Both the position numbers and the translations under genes were made by a program. The notes beneath the pieces were generated by a model. It worked only from the letters and a program-made list of their open reading frames with translations, had not been told where the DNA came from and ran no database searches. A stretch of DNA of 64,000 bases from Bacteroidia bacterium (GTDB taxonomy: Bacteria; Bacteroidota; Bacteroidia; B-17B0; Aurantibacillaceae), in assembly GCA_018000995.1 (NCBI GenBank), contig JAGNIU010000001.1, positions 248,001 through 312,000 of the forward strand, written 5' to 3'. Positions 53,600 through 62,093 of the stretch are shown one piece after another; positions within the stretch are counted from its first letter, which is position 1; every line of letters starts with the position of its first letter.

Positions 53600-56557
53600 A
53601 TGGAATACGATTTTAGAAAAATAGAAGAAAAATGGCAAGCAATTTGGAAGGATAAAAAACCCTTCAAAGCAGAAAACAATTCTTCAAAACCAAAATATTA
53701 TGTGTTAGATATGTTTCCATATCCATCAGGAGCGGGATTACATGTTGGTCACCCTTTAGGATATATTGCTTCTGATATTATGGCGCGTTACAAACGTCAT
53801 AAAGGATTTAATGTGTTGCACCCAATGGGTTGGGATAGTTTTGGTTTGCCGGCTGAGCAATATGCTATTCAAACCGGACAACATCCGAAAATTACGACTG
53901 AACAAAATATTGCGCGTTACAAAGACCAAATGAATAAAATTGGTTTCAGTTTCGATTGGGACCGTGAAATAAAAACATCGGAGCCGGAATATTATAAATG
54001 GACGCAGTGGGTTTTTATTCAGATTTTTAATTCGTGGTATAATAAAAATTCGAACAAAGCGGAAAAAATTGAAACACTAATTGCCGAGTTTGAAAAAAAC
54101 GGTAATGAAAAAGTAAATGCGGTTTGTGATGAAGACACAAAATCATTTACAGCAGCGCAATGGAAATCCTACTCAGAAAAAGAAAAATCGGATACATTGA
54201 TGCAATACCGTCTCGCTTATTTAGGTGAGGCGTATGTGAATTGGTGTCCCGCTTTAGGAACTGTACTCGCGAATGATGAAGTGAAAGATGGTGTGAGTGA
54301 ACGCGGTGGACATCCTGTAGAGAGAAAATTAATGAAACAATGGAGCATGCGCATTACGGCTTATGCACAACGTTTATTAGATGATTTAAATACTATCGAC
54401 TGGAGTGAAAGTTTAAAAGAGTCTCAGAGATATTGGATTGGAAGAAGTGAAGGAACAAGCTTGAAATTTTTAATTCATGGTTCTATGTTGACGGTGGAAG
54501 TTTTTACAACAAGACCTGATACAATTTTTGGTGTGTCGTTTGTAACGTTGGCGCCTGAACATGAATTAGTAAATAAAATTACAACGAAAGAACAAAAAGC
54601 GGCGGTTGATGATTACGTAACAAAATCGAAAAGCAGAAGTGAAAGAGAAAGACAAGCAGATGTAAATAAAGTGAGTGGTGTATTTACCGGTGCTTATGTG
54701 GAGCATCCATTCTTGAAAAAATTAATTCCTATTTGGGTTGGAGATTATGTGTTGGCAGGATATGGAACAGGTGCTGTTATGGCAGTTCCTGCACATGACG
54801 AACGTGATTTTAAATTCGCCACACATTTTGGTTTAGAAAAACCGCAAGTTATTACACCAACATCAGAACACGATTTTGAAAAAGCATCGTGGGATGAGAA
54901 AGAAGGAAAATTAATTAATTCTGATTTCTTAAATGGTTTGGAGGTAAAAGCTGCGATTAAAAAAGCAATTGAAAGTATTGAAAGTAAAAATTTAGGAAAA
55001 GGGAAAATTAATTACCGTTTGCGCGATGCTGTTTTTGGCAGACAACGTTATTGGGGAGAACCCATTCCAATTTTTTACAAGGATGGAATTCCAAACGCCA
55101 TGCCTGAAAATGAATTGCCTTTAGTTTTACCGGATGTAGATAAATATTTACCAACGGAAGACGGCGAACCACCTTTAGCGCGCGCTAAAGATTGGAAATA
55201 CAAAGGACAATACGATTACGAAATGACCACCATGCCGGGTTGGGCTGGAAGCTCTTGGTATTTTTTGCGTTATATGGATGCAAATAATACAACCGCTTTT
55301 GCTGATAGAAAATTAGCTGACTATTGGGGAAATGTTGATTTGTATATAGGAGGAAGCGAACACGCAACAGGACATTTATTATACGTTCGTTTCTGGACCA
55401 AATTTTTACATGATTTAAATTTTATTTCTGTTGATGAACCTGCAAAGAAGTTGATCAATCAGGGGATGATACAGGGTACAAGCGAGAAGATTTCAAAAAT
55501 CACCAAATTTCCATCCAGACAAGAGCTTTTAACTCGTCAAATTGTTAAAGAAACCGATGGAAGCGATAGGGGACAAATAGTTCAGATAATAAGAGGAAAT
55601 AATCCTGATTTAATTGAAGCGTATTATATTCCTGAAAATATTAAAAATATTTACTTAAGCGCTGATATTATTGATGAGAAAAATAATTTATGGCAATTTT
55701 CTACTGACAAACCAACTGATGTTAATAATACTTCCAATTCCACATTAGACATAAACAAACATACTTTTTGGTGGAAGGAAGATTCGTTCGCCGCCTTTGT
55801 TTGTGAGGGGGGATATTGGTACAAGGGTGTTTTTATAAGTTTTGAAAATGGTGGCTCTAGTGTTTTTAAAACTACACCAGAAGTGGAAAAAATGTCTAAG
55901 TCGAAATACAATGTGGTTTCTCCTGATGACATCTGTGCAAAATTCGGAGCTGACACTTTACGTTTGTATGAAATGTTTTTAGGTCCGCTGGAGCAAAGTA
56001 AACCTTGGAATACCAATGGAATTACAGGGGTTTCAGGATTCTTGAAAAAATTGTGGAAGTTGTACGTGAATGGAATTAGTGAAGATGCTCCAACAAAAGC
56101 AGAATTAAAAACATTACATAAAACCATAAAGAAAATTACTGAAGACATTGAACGTTTCTCTTTCAATACATCCGTAAGTAACTTTATGATTTGTGTAAAT
56201 GAATTAACGGAACAGAAATGTAACAAGCGCCAAATCTTAGAGCCGCTTTTAGTTTTAGTTTCTCCTTACGCACCGCATATTGCTGAAGAGTTATGGGAAC
56301 AATTGGGTCATAAAGAAAGCATAGCTTTAGCAACTTTCCCAATGTTTAACGAAGCGCACTTAGTAGAAGACAATTTTAACTATCCGATTTCTTTCAATGG
56401 TAAAACACGTTTCAATATTGAAATGCCTTTAACATTGAGTCCTGCCGAAATTGAGAAATTAGTAATGGAAGCTGAACAAACTCAAAAATATTTAGAAGGA
56501 AAACAACCTAAGAAAGTGATTGTTGTGCCGAAGAAGATTGTGAATATTGTTGTTTAA
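53600..56557 (+). CDS. leuS: Leucine--tRNA ligase
   Basis: The 985-residue class I synthetase has [16 protein letters not shown] (HIGH region) near residue 40. The CP1 editing domain is at about 290-500 ([33 protein letters not shown]). [14 protein letters not shown] is at about 764-777, with the anticodon-binding helical domain after it. A large insertion of about 110 residues (about 640-755) sits just before KMSKS, the leucine-specific region, and is longer than in E. coli; this is common in Bacteroidota. An internal segment (about 160-200) after the first Rossmann half is also extended. Function is tRNA-Leu charging with editing. Confidence 0.98.
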   Translation: MEYDFRKIEEKWQAIWKDKKPFKAENNSSKPKYYVLDMFPYPSGAGLHVGHPLGYIASDIMARYKRHKGFNVLHPMGWDSFGLPAEQYAIQTGQHPKITTEQNIARYKDQMNKIGFSFDWDREIKTSEPEYYKWTQWVFIQIFNSWYNKNSNKAEKIETLIAEFEKNGNEKVNAVCDEDTKSFTAAQWKSYSEKEKSDTLMQYRLAYLGEAYVNWCPALGTVLANDEVKDGVSERGGHPVERKLMKQWSMRITAYAQRLLDDLNTIDWSESLKESQRYWIGRSEGTSLKFLIHGSMLTVEVFTTRPDTIFGVSFVTLAPEHELVNKITTKEQKAAVDDYVTKSKSRSERERQADVNKVSGVFTGAYVEHPFLKKLIPIWVGDYVLAGYGTGAVMAVPAHDERDFKFATHFGLEKPQVITPTSEHDFEKASWDEKEGKLINSDFLNGLEVKAAIKKAIESIESKNLGKGKINYRLRDAVFGRQRYWGEPIPIFYKDGIPNAMPENELPLVLPDVDKYLPTEDGEPPLARAKDWKYKGQYDYEMTTMPGWAGSSWYFLRYMDANNTTAFADRKLADYWGNVDLYIGGSEHATGHLLYVRFWTKFLHDLNFISVDEPAKKLINQGMIQGTSEKISKITKFPSRQELLTRQIVKETDGSDRGQIVQIIRGNNPDLIEAYYIPENIKNIYLSADIIDEKNNLWQFSTDKPTDVNNTSNSTLDINKHTFWWKEDSFAAFVCEGGYWYKGVFISFENGGSSVFKTTPEVEKMSKSKYNVVSPDDICAKFGADTLRLYEMFLGPLEQSKPWNTNGITGVSGFLKKLWKLYVNGISEDAPTKAELKTLHKTIKKITEDIERFSFNTSVSNFMICVNELTEQKCNKRQILEPLLVLVSPYAPHIAEELWEQLGHKESIALATFPMFNEAHLVEDNFNYPISFNGKTRFNIEMPLTLSPAEIEKLVMEAEQTQKYLEGKQPKKVIVVPKKIVNIVV

Positions 56558-56570
56558 CTCAACACCCGGT

Positions 56571-56637
56571 CACCCTGAACTTGTTTCAGGGTCTATAGAT
56601 GCTGAAATAATCCCGATAGCTATCGGGACAGATGACA
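56571..56637. repeat. Dispersed trailer repeat between leuS and DUF922 gene
   Basis: ACCCTGAACTTGTTTCAGGGT hairpin, then AGATGCTGAAA, then TCCCGATAGCTATCGGGA (a perfect palindrome) and GATGACA. It shares words with the repeat at 49979-50013. Confidence 0.7.
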
Positions 56638-56644
56638 CTGACAC

Positions 56645-57205
56645 ATGAAAAAGATTTTTCTTTTAATATCGACTCTTCTTCTCATTTCGTCTTTCACAAA
56701 AGATGAAAAAGATGTTTTAGTTTGGGACGAAACCCGTTTACTAACCTGGGATGATTTTAGAGGAAAGCCCGCTAAGCGGATGAGTGCTGCCTCTACTTAT
56801 TACGATATTTTTAAAACCACAGAAGAAAAAAACGGGAAAGCAGAAATTAATATTGAAGCTGTTTTCTTCTGCAACAAATCCTGGAAAAAAGTTAGTTGGA
56901 TAAATCAACAAGTTTTAGAACACGAACAAAAACATTTCGATATTGTAGAATTGTACGCCCGTAAATTGCGGAAATTAATTTCTGAAACTAAGTATTCTTC
57001 TTATGCCAATTTTAAAATGGTTTCCGATTCTTTATATGCAGTTATCGATAAAGAAATGGATGTGTATCAGGATAAATATGATGATGAAACCGATGCCTCT
57101 ATGAATGGCGACAAACAACGCGAATGGAATAAGAAAATCCCAATAGAAATTAAGGCGCTTTCTCTCTATAAAAACAGCACTTTTACCGTGTCGTTTTCAC
57201 AATAA
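56645..57205 (+). CDS. Secreted DUF922-like putative zinc protease
   Basis: The 186-residue protein has a signal peptide (KKIFLLISTLLLISSF). LVWDETRLLTWDDFRGKP, a common opening of this Bacteroidota family, is followed by EHEQKHFDI with His93 and His97 in an HExxH-like arrangement (HEQKH). This matches DUF922, described as predicted secreted zinc-dependent proteases. The third ligand was not identified. No T9SS domain is present; a periplasmic location is likely. It lies 19 bp before a thioredoxin-fold gene on the same strand. Confidence 0.8.
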   Translation: MKKIFLLISTLLLISSFTKDEKDVLVWDETRLLTWDDFRGKPAKRMSAASTYYDIFKTTEEKNGKAEINIEAVFFCNKSWKKVSWINQQVLEHEQKHFDIVELYARKLRKLISETKYSSYANFKMVSDSLYAVIDKEMDVYQDKYDDETDASMNGDKQREWNKKIPIEIKALSLYKNSTFTVSFSQ

Positions 57206-57224
57206 AATTCATTACCTTTAGTGA

Positions 57225-58460
57225 GTGAAAAAACTTACTTTCTTATTTCTATTTTTATCGCTGTTTTGTTTTAGTCAAACTAAATTAAAGCCCGGCACTT
57301 GGCGCGGCGTTTTAGTATTAGGCGACAAACAAACCGATTTAATTCTTCCTTTTAATATGAACGTCCGTTACATGGGCGAGTTTCTTTCGATTGATATTAT
57401 TAATGCGGAAGAAAAAATTACTGTAACAGAGATTGCTATTTCAGGTGATTCTTTAAATTTTAAAATGCCAGTATTTGATTCGGAATTTAGAACAGTATTG
57501 AAAAAAGATACGCTTCGCGGATTTTGGATTAATAACTCGAAGAAAGAAAAAAACAAAATCGCATTTGAAGCCTATTATAATGATAAGCGCCGTTTCATCA
57601 CTACAAAAAAAGCTTTATGTGATTTTAGCGGACAATACGAAGTAACATTTAATCCTAAAACGACTGACGAATACAAAGCCATTGGTGTTTTTAAACAATC
57701 GGGAAATAGAGTAACAGGAACTTTTTTAACTGAGACCGGTGATTACAGATATCTAGAAGGTTCTGTTCAAAATAACAGTATGACGATGTCGTGCTTCGAT
57801 GGCTCGCATGCGTTTTTGTTTTTCGCTAATAGCGCGAAGAAAAAAGGGAAAGCCGATAGCTTGGAAGGAAAAGTATTTTACGGTATTTCAGGAAGTGAAG
57901 ATTGGATTGCGGTTCGTAATGAGAAATTTAAATTAAAAGATCCGGAAGGGATTACTACGTTAAAAAGTCCGGATGAAAAAGTAAGTTTCTCTTTCCCTAA
58001 CCTAGAAAAACAAACTGTGACTTTAAATGATGCGAAGTTCGATAACAAAGTAGTGGTCATTCAAATTATGGGAAGTTGGTGTCCGAATTGCATGGATGAG
58101 TCCGCTTACTTAGCGAAAGTTTATAAGCAATATAAAAACAAAGGTTTAGAAATTGTGGCTCTCGCTTACGAGCGAAGTGATGATTTTGAGAAGAACAAAA
58201 AAAATCTCTCAAGATTAAAAACTAAATACGGTATTGAATACGAAATGCTCATTACAGGTTTAACCGGAAAAGCAAAAGCTTCAGAAAGTTTGCCGTTTTT
58301 AAATTCAATTGCTGCATTTCCAACCACCATTATTTTAGATCGTAAGCATAACGTAAAAAGTATTTACACAGGCTTTAACGGTCCCGCTACAGGAAAAGAA
58401 TACGAATTGTATAAAAAGAAAACAGAAAGTTTATTGACAGAGTTGTTACTTAAGAAATAA
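57225..58460 (+). CDS. Exported thioredoxin-fold protein (TlpA-like C-terminal domain)
   Basis: The 411-residue protein starts at GTG 57225 with a signal peptide (KKLTFLFLFLSLFCFSQ). An N-terminal beta-rich domain of about 240 residues precedes a thioredoxin-like domain (about 265-410). That domain has the redox motif GSWCPNCMDE (WCPNC), KNKGLEIVALAYE and AFPTTIILDRKHNVKSIYTG with the cis-Pro loop. It is probably a periplasmic thiol-disulfide reductase, with a role in cytochrome maturation or oxidative repair. TACCTTTA just before the start suggests a leaderless promoter. It is followed by ribE with a repeat between. Confidence 0.88.
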   Translation: MKKLTFLFLFLSLFCFSQTKLKPGTWRGVLVLGDKQTDLILPFNMNVRYMGEFLSIDIINAEEKITVTEIAISGDSLNFKMPVFDSEFRTVLKKDTLRGFWINNSKKEKNKIAFEAYYNDKRRFITTKKALCDFSGQYEVTFNPKTTDEYKAIGVFKQSGNRVTGTFLTETGDYRYLEGSVQNNSMTMSCFDGSHAFLFFANSAKKKGKADSLEGKVFYGISGSEDWIAVRNEKFKLKDPEGITTLKSPDEKVSFSFPNLEKQTVTLNDAKFDNKVVVIQIMGSWCPNCMDESAYLAKVYKQYKNKGLEIVALAYERSDDFEKNKKNLSRLKTKYGIEYEMLITGLTGKAKASESLPFLNSIAAFPTTIILDRKHNVKSIYTGFNGPATGKEYELYKKKTESLLTELLLKK

Positions 58461-58471
58461 TATGTTCACGG

Positions 58472-58495
58472 CCCTTCGTCAGGCTCAGGATGACA
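58472..58495. repeat. Dispersed trailer repeat (GCTCAGGATGACA type)
   Basis: CCCTTCGTCAGGCTCAGGAT followed by GACA, between the TlpA-like gene and ribE. It shares the core of 16193-16215. Confidence 0.7.
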
Positions 58496-58512
58496 CACGT
58501 AATAAAAAAGAA

Positions 58513-59100
58513 ATGTTCACAGGTATAATAGAAACATTAGCAAAAGTTGAGAAGATAGAAAGAGAAGGAACGAATGTTCATTTCACTTTTTCGTCTTCCA
58601 TTACTTCTGAATTAAAAGTGGATCAAAGCGTAGCACATAATGGTGTTTGCTTAACTGTAGTTTCCGTTTCGGGAAATAATTATGTTGTTACAGCCATTGA
58701 TGAAACATTAAAACGCACTAATCTTGGTGAACTAAACGTTGGTGATGTTGTAAACTTAGAACGCTGTATGCCCGCTAATGGAAGATTTGACGGACATATT
58801 GTTCAAGGTCATGTTGACACAACGGCGACTTGCGCAAAAATTACAGACATAAACGGCAGCTGGGAATTTATATTTAAGCACGAAAAGAGTTCCAAAAATA
58901 TTACAGTTGAAAAAGGAAGTATCACAATTAATGGAGTAAGTTTAACTGTTGTAGATTCAAGAGATACAACTTTCTCTGTTCATATTATTCCTTACACATT
59001 TGAGAACACCAATTTCAAAACCTTGAAGGTTGGTGACAAAATAAATTTAGAATTTGACATCGTTGGGAAATACGTTGCTAAATTAATGGCGCGGCAATAA
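58513..59100 (+). CDS. ribE: Riboflavin synthase, alpha subunit
   Basis: The 195-residue protein begins MFTGIIETLAKVEKI, the invariant N-terminus of the family, which fixes the ATG at 58513. An in-frame ATG at 58462 would add residues encoded by a repeat. Two lumazine-binding domains lie at about 1-95 (HNGVCLTVVSVSG, with LERCMPANGRFDGHIVQGH) and about 98-190 (NGVSLTVVDSRDTTFSVHII). It converts two 6,7-dimethyl-8-ribityllumazine molecules to riboflavin in the cytoplasm. A hairpin repeat array starts 5 bp after the stop. Confidence 0.95.
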   Translation: MFTGIIETLAKVEKIEREGTNVHFTFSSSITSELKVDQSVAHNGVCLTVVSVSGNNYVVTAIDETLKRTNLGELNVGDVVNLERCMPANGRFDGHIVQGHVDTTATCAKITDINGSWEFIFKHEKSSKNITVEKGSITINGVSLTVVDSRDTTFSVHIIPYTFENTNFKTLKVGDKINLEFDIVGKYVAKLMARQ

Positions 59101-59105
59101 TGTTC

Positions 59106-59478
59106 GACCCCTCCGGGGTCGGAGAGTTAGAGGGCGAAGATCGTTTTACAAACATGTGACCCCTCTGGGGTCAAAGAAAGTAAAACGGAAATTTGTAATA
59201 TGATGTGACTGACCCTGGAAGAGTCTAATGTTTGTAGAAAAAAGATAATAAAGAGCGCATGACCCCGAAAGGAATCATGACTATAGGAAGAAATATTTTT
59301 ATATTCACCGGACCCCAGAGGGGTCTAATGTTTATAGAAAAATGTTAGGAAAGAATACATGAATCCGAAAGGAGTCATTTCGTTATAGAAAGAAATGATT
59401 TTTACATTCGCCCGACCCCAGAGGGGTCTAATGTTTGTAGAAAAAAGATAAAAAAGAACACATGACCCCAGAGGGGTC
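59106..59478. repeat. Array of eight GACCCC-N-GGGGTC palindromes, 50-53 bp apart
   Basis: Palindromes begin at 59106, 59158, 59211, 59261, 59311, 59361, 59414 and 59464 (steps 52, 53, 50, 50, 50, 53, 50). Units at 59211, 59311 and 59414 share a downstream word TCTAATGTTTGTAGAAAAA; units at 59261 and 59361 share GAAAGGAxTCAT and TATAGRAAGAAAT. The unit is thus about 100 bp, alternating two half-units. The array fills the 424-bp gap between ribE and nadD. No promoter or RNA gene is evident within it. Confidence 0.88.
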
Positions 59479-59524
59479 AAACATTAGTAGAAAGCAGAAT
59501 GCCCAACAAAAAAACGTAAACAAA

Positions 59525-60100
59525 ATGCACATCGGTTTATTCTTCGGTTCATTCAATCCCATCCACATCGGCCACATGGCCATTGCGAATTACATGGTGG
59601 AGTTTACCGATATGGAACAATTGTGGTTTGTGGTGTCTCCTCAAAATCCTTTGAAAGAGAAAAAGAATTTACTCGGACAAAATCAAAGATTGTATATGGT
59701 GAATGTTGCTGTTGAAGATTATCCGAAATTTAAAAGCAGTAATATTGAATTTGATTTGCCGCAGCCTTCGTACACTGTAAATACATTAGCGCATTTAAAA
59801 GAAAAATATCCTCAACACACTTTCAGTTTAATTATTGGTCAGGATAATTTAGTGACCTTTGATAAATGGAAGAATTACGAAGAAATTTTAAAGCAATTTA
59901 AATTATATGTTTATCCTCGTCCGAATTGCGGAGAAAGTAAATTTGATTCGCATCCAAATGTAATTTTTACAAAAGCGCCGATGATGGATATTTCTTCTAC
60001 GTTTATTCGTGATGCCATTAAAAACAAAAAAGATGTCAGTCTTTTTCTTCCCGCAAAAGCTTGGGAGTATGTGGATAGCATGAATTTTTATAAAAAATAA
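59525..60100 (+). CDS. nadD: Nicotinate-nucleotide adenylyltransferase
   Basis: The 191-residue enzyme has GLFFGSFNPIHIGHMAIANY (the HxGH motif, His14 and His17). SFNPIHIGH is the NMN/NaMN adenylyltransferase signature, and ISSTFIRDAI near 161-170 fits the C-terminal ISSTxIR motif. It makes deamido-NAD+ from NaMN and ATP in NAD synthesis. The ATG at 59525 is the real start; the in-frame ATG at 59462 falls inside the palindromic array. Its stop is followed by a hairpin-like repeat. Confidence 0.95.
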   Translation: MHIGLFFGSFNPIHIGHMAIANYMVEFTDMEQLWFVVSPQNPLKEKKNLLGQNQRLYMVNVAVEDYPKFKSSNIEFDLPQPSYTVNTLAHLKEKYPQHTFSLIIGQDNLVTFDKWKNYEEILKQFKLYVYPRPNCGESKFDSHPNVIFTKAPMMDISSTFIRDAIKNKKDVSLFLPAKAWEYVDSMNFYKK

Positions 60101-60115
60101 TTCCCTCACATTTTT

Positions 60116-60186
60116 GCCACGAAAGCACTAAAGCTCGAAATCGCACGAAAATTTAGTGGGATTTTGTGTTTTTGAGTTTTAGTGGC
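60116..60186. repeat. Imperfect inverted repeat downstream of nadD
   Basis: GCCAC at 60116-60120 with CACTAAA at 60126-60132 pairs with TTTTAGTGGC at 60177-60186. An internal TTTAGTGG repeats the arm. It could be a terminator-like or dispersed element. Confidence 0.6.
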
Positions 60187-60261
60187 TATAGCTTGATGGA
60201 GCCCCTCAAAATTTATTCTAATTGATTTTCAACATGTTAAGTATATTTTCAATACATTAGA

Positions 60262-60292
60262 TTCTTATGTATCCACTTCTTATGTATCTTTG
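60262..60292 (+). promoter_or_regulatory. Promoter with 12-bp direct repeat upstream of the PadR gene
   Basis: TTCTTATGTATC occurs at 60262-60273 and again at 60277-60288 (15-bp step). The second copy overlaps the exact -7 box TATCTTTG at 60285-60292. An upstream GTATATTTTCAATAC word (60241-60255) is an imperfect inverted repeat. These are candidate operators for autoregulation. Confidence 0.55.
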
Positions 60293-60316
60293 TCTCAACA
60301 TCAACATTATTACATC

Positions 60317-60649
60317 ATGTATTCATCAGAATTAATAAAAGGGACATTAAAGACAATAGTTTTAAAACTATTAGCCGATAACAAAAGAATGTACGGGTAC
60401 GAAATTACTCAGCGAGTAAAAGACCTTACCGGAAATAAAATTCAAATTACGGAAGGTGCACTCTATCCTACTCTTCATGCTTTAGAAGCTGACGGCATTT
60501 TAATTACCGAAACCGAATTCATCGGTAAGCGTGTACGAAAATATTATTCGTTAAGTAAAGAAGGTCAGGCTAAATCGAAAGAAAAAATTAATGAGTTTTC
60601 TGACTTCATGAACACAATGAAATTTTTACTGGAAATAAAACCGGCATAA
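60317..60649 (+). CDS. PadR-family transcriptional regulator
   Basis: The 110-residue protein is a winged-helix repressor: KGTLKTIVLKLLADNKRMYG, EITQRVKDLT, ITEGALYPTLHALEADG (recognition helix) and KRVRKYYSLSKEGQ (wing). A short C-terminal helix for dimerisation completes the small PadR-s2-like form. The start ATG at 60317 follows the -7 box; the TTG within that box is rejected. It lies 4 bp before the first GldL/GldM-like gene, so it probably controls its own operon in response to an unknown ligand or envelope signal. Confidence 0.93.
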   Translation: MYSSELIKGTLKTIVLKLLADNKRMYGYEITQRVKDLTGNKIQITEGALYPTLHALEADGILITETEFIGKRVRKYYSLSKEGQAKSKEKINEFSDFMNTMKFLLEIKPA

Positions 60650-60653
60650 ATAA

Positions 60654-62090
60654 ATGTACTCAATCAAAGATGAACAAATAGATTTTATTCTCAACGACAT
60701 TAGACGTCGTGGCGTTGAGATGGAGGACCTGCAGTATAACCTCCTGGATCATATTTGTTGTATCGTTGAGCAAAACCTCGAGAGCGGTGGCAACTTCGAG
60801 GACTTCTATAACAAAACCATTCCCAAATTCTTTAAACACGAACTCTGGGAGATAGAAGAAGAAACCATCCTATTACTAACCTATAAAAATTATTATACTA
60901 TGAAAAAAGCTATGATATATGGAGGCGTCATCTCCCTTTCGCTAATCGCGCTAGGAACTGTCTTCAAGATTTTCCATTGGCCCGGTTCTGCAATTTCCTT
61001 ATTACTCGGGTTTTTTATTCTCTGTTTTGTGTTCTTTCCTTCTGCACTCTATTTAAATTACAGCGCTACTAAAAAAGGTATAGGCGTAAACCTATCTGCT
61101 TTTCTTGGCGGTACCATTTTAATGATTGGTATTTTATTTAAAGTGATGCATTGGCCGGGCACAGCAATGTTATTAATGGTTGGCTGGGCCATTTTGCTTG
61201 GTGTGTTTGTTCCTTTATTGCTATTTTCTAAACTCAGAGAAAATATTCCCGCTAAGGAAAAACGTATATATGTTCTCGGTGCTTTCGCATTAATTATTTT
61301 TGAATCGGCTACACTATTCAAAATGATGCACTGGCCGGGTGCAGGACCTTTACTAGTTGTTGGTTCATTTGCTTTGATTGGAGCTTTTATTCCTCTCTAC
61401 ACCAACATGAAGATTAAAACAAACGCTATGAATGCAGGCCAATTTGTGTTTGTGATTACATTATCGATGTACGCTATTGTTTTAACAACTTTACTGACCA
61501 TGAATGTTTCCGGTCCTGTGCTTGAACGTTTTTCAAGAGATGAAGCAGACAATTCGAATATTGTAAAGTACTTTGAGAAGAAAAAAGAAAGATTGTTAAG
61601 TGAGTTATCAAACGATAGTACTCAAGCTTCAAGATTAGAAAACAACAAATTGGTTAGCGAGAGTGCAACAAAAACCAGGGCGTTAATTAACTCCATACGT
61701 ATAGACTTAGTTGAACATATAGAAAATGTCAACCAAGTTAGAGCACAGGAATTAATTCTACATCCGAATTCAATTTCAAGAAAAGATAATTATGATATAG
61801 TTAATCATTATTTGCTGTCATTGGAAGAACCTAATCCGGCATCAGCTTTAAAAACAGCACTTGATGATTATAAATCAATAGTTTTGAAAGTCGCTGGTAA
61901 TAACGAGAAATTAGTAACAAAAATTAATGGCTTGTTAAACACAAACTCCGTAGGCGAAGGCGAAACTTTAAAAACGTGGGAAGAGGCTAATTTCAGAAAC
62001 AATATGTTGATTAGCACACTTTCCCGCTTAAGCGACATTGAGAAAAATATTTGTTTGATAGAAACCGAAGTATTAACTCTAAAAAACTAA
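60654..62090 (+). CDS. GldL/GldM-like fused membrane protein with three HWPG hairpins
   Basis: The 478-residue protein starts with a soluble domain of about 80 residues (YNLLDHICCIVEQNLESG). Three helical hairpins follow, each with the FKxxHWPG turn (FKIFHWPGSA about 106-115, FKVMHWPGTA about 164, FKMMHWPGAG about 224). The turn matches the GldL signature FKIMHWPGA. A further helix (ITLSMYAIVLTTLLTMNVSG) resembles the GldM N-terminal helix. A soluble part of about 190 residues ends in TWEEANFRNNMLISTLSRLS and IETEVL, resembling the GldM D1 domain. No Glu lies in the second helix of the hairpins, where GldL has one. Family calls are from memory. Confidence 0.85.
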   Translation: MYSIKDEQIDFILNDIRRRGVEMEDLQYNLLDHICCIVEQNLESGGNFEDFYNKTIPKFFKHELWEIEEETILLLTYKNYYTMKKAMIYGGVISLSLIALGTVFKIFHWPGSAISLLLGFFILCFVFFPSALYLNYSATKKGIGVNLSAFLGGTILMIGILFKVMHWPGTAMLLMVGWAILLGVFVPLLLFSKLRENIPAKEKRIYVLGAFALIIFESATLFKMMHWPGAGPLLVVGSFALIGAFIPLYTNMKIKTNAMNAGQFVFVITLSMYAIVLTTLLTMNVSGPVLERFSRDEADNSNIVKYFEKKKERLLSELSNDSTQASRLENNKLVSESATKTRALINSIRIDLVEHIENVNQVRAQELILHPNSISRKDNYDIVNHYLLSLEEPNPASALKTALDDYKSIVLKVAGNNEKLVTKINGLLNTNSVGEGETLKTWEEANFRNNMLISTLSRLSDIEKNICLIETEVLTLKN

Positions 62091-62093
62091 ATC

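Noticed and set aside
55651-56226. A 191-codon minus-strand open frame inside leuS
   Set aside because: It lies entirely within a well-supported gene on the other strand and the protein looks like a shadow with no domain.
53600-56557. Insertion before KMSKS in leuS as a sign of an intein or foreign segment
   Set aside because: No intein splice motifs are visible and the leucine-specific region of Bacteroidota LeuRS is known to be enlarged here.
58462-58512. Longer riboflavin synthase start
   Set aside because: The extra residues come from a dispersed repeat; the family begins MFTGIIE at 58513.
59106-59478. CRISPR array suggested by regular spacing
   Set aside because: Repeats are only 15-16 bp palindromes and the intervening segments are themselves repeated in alternation, with no cas genes nearby.
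59462-59524. Longer NadD start
   Set aside because: It lies in the palindromic array; family members start at the HIGLFFGSFNP segment.
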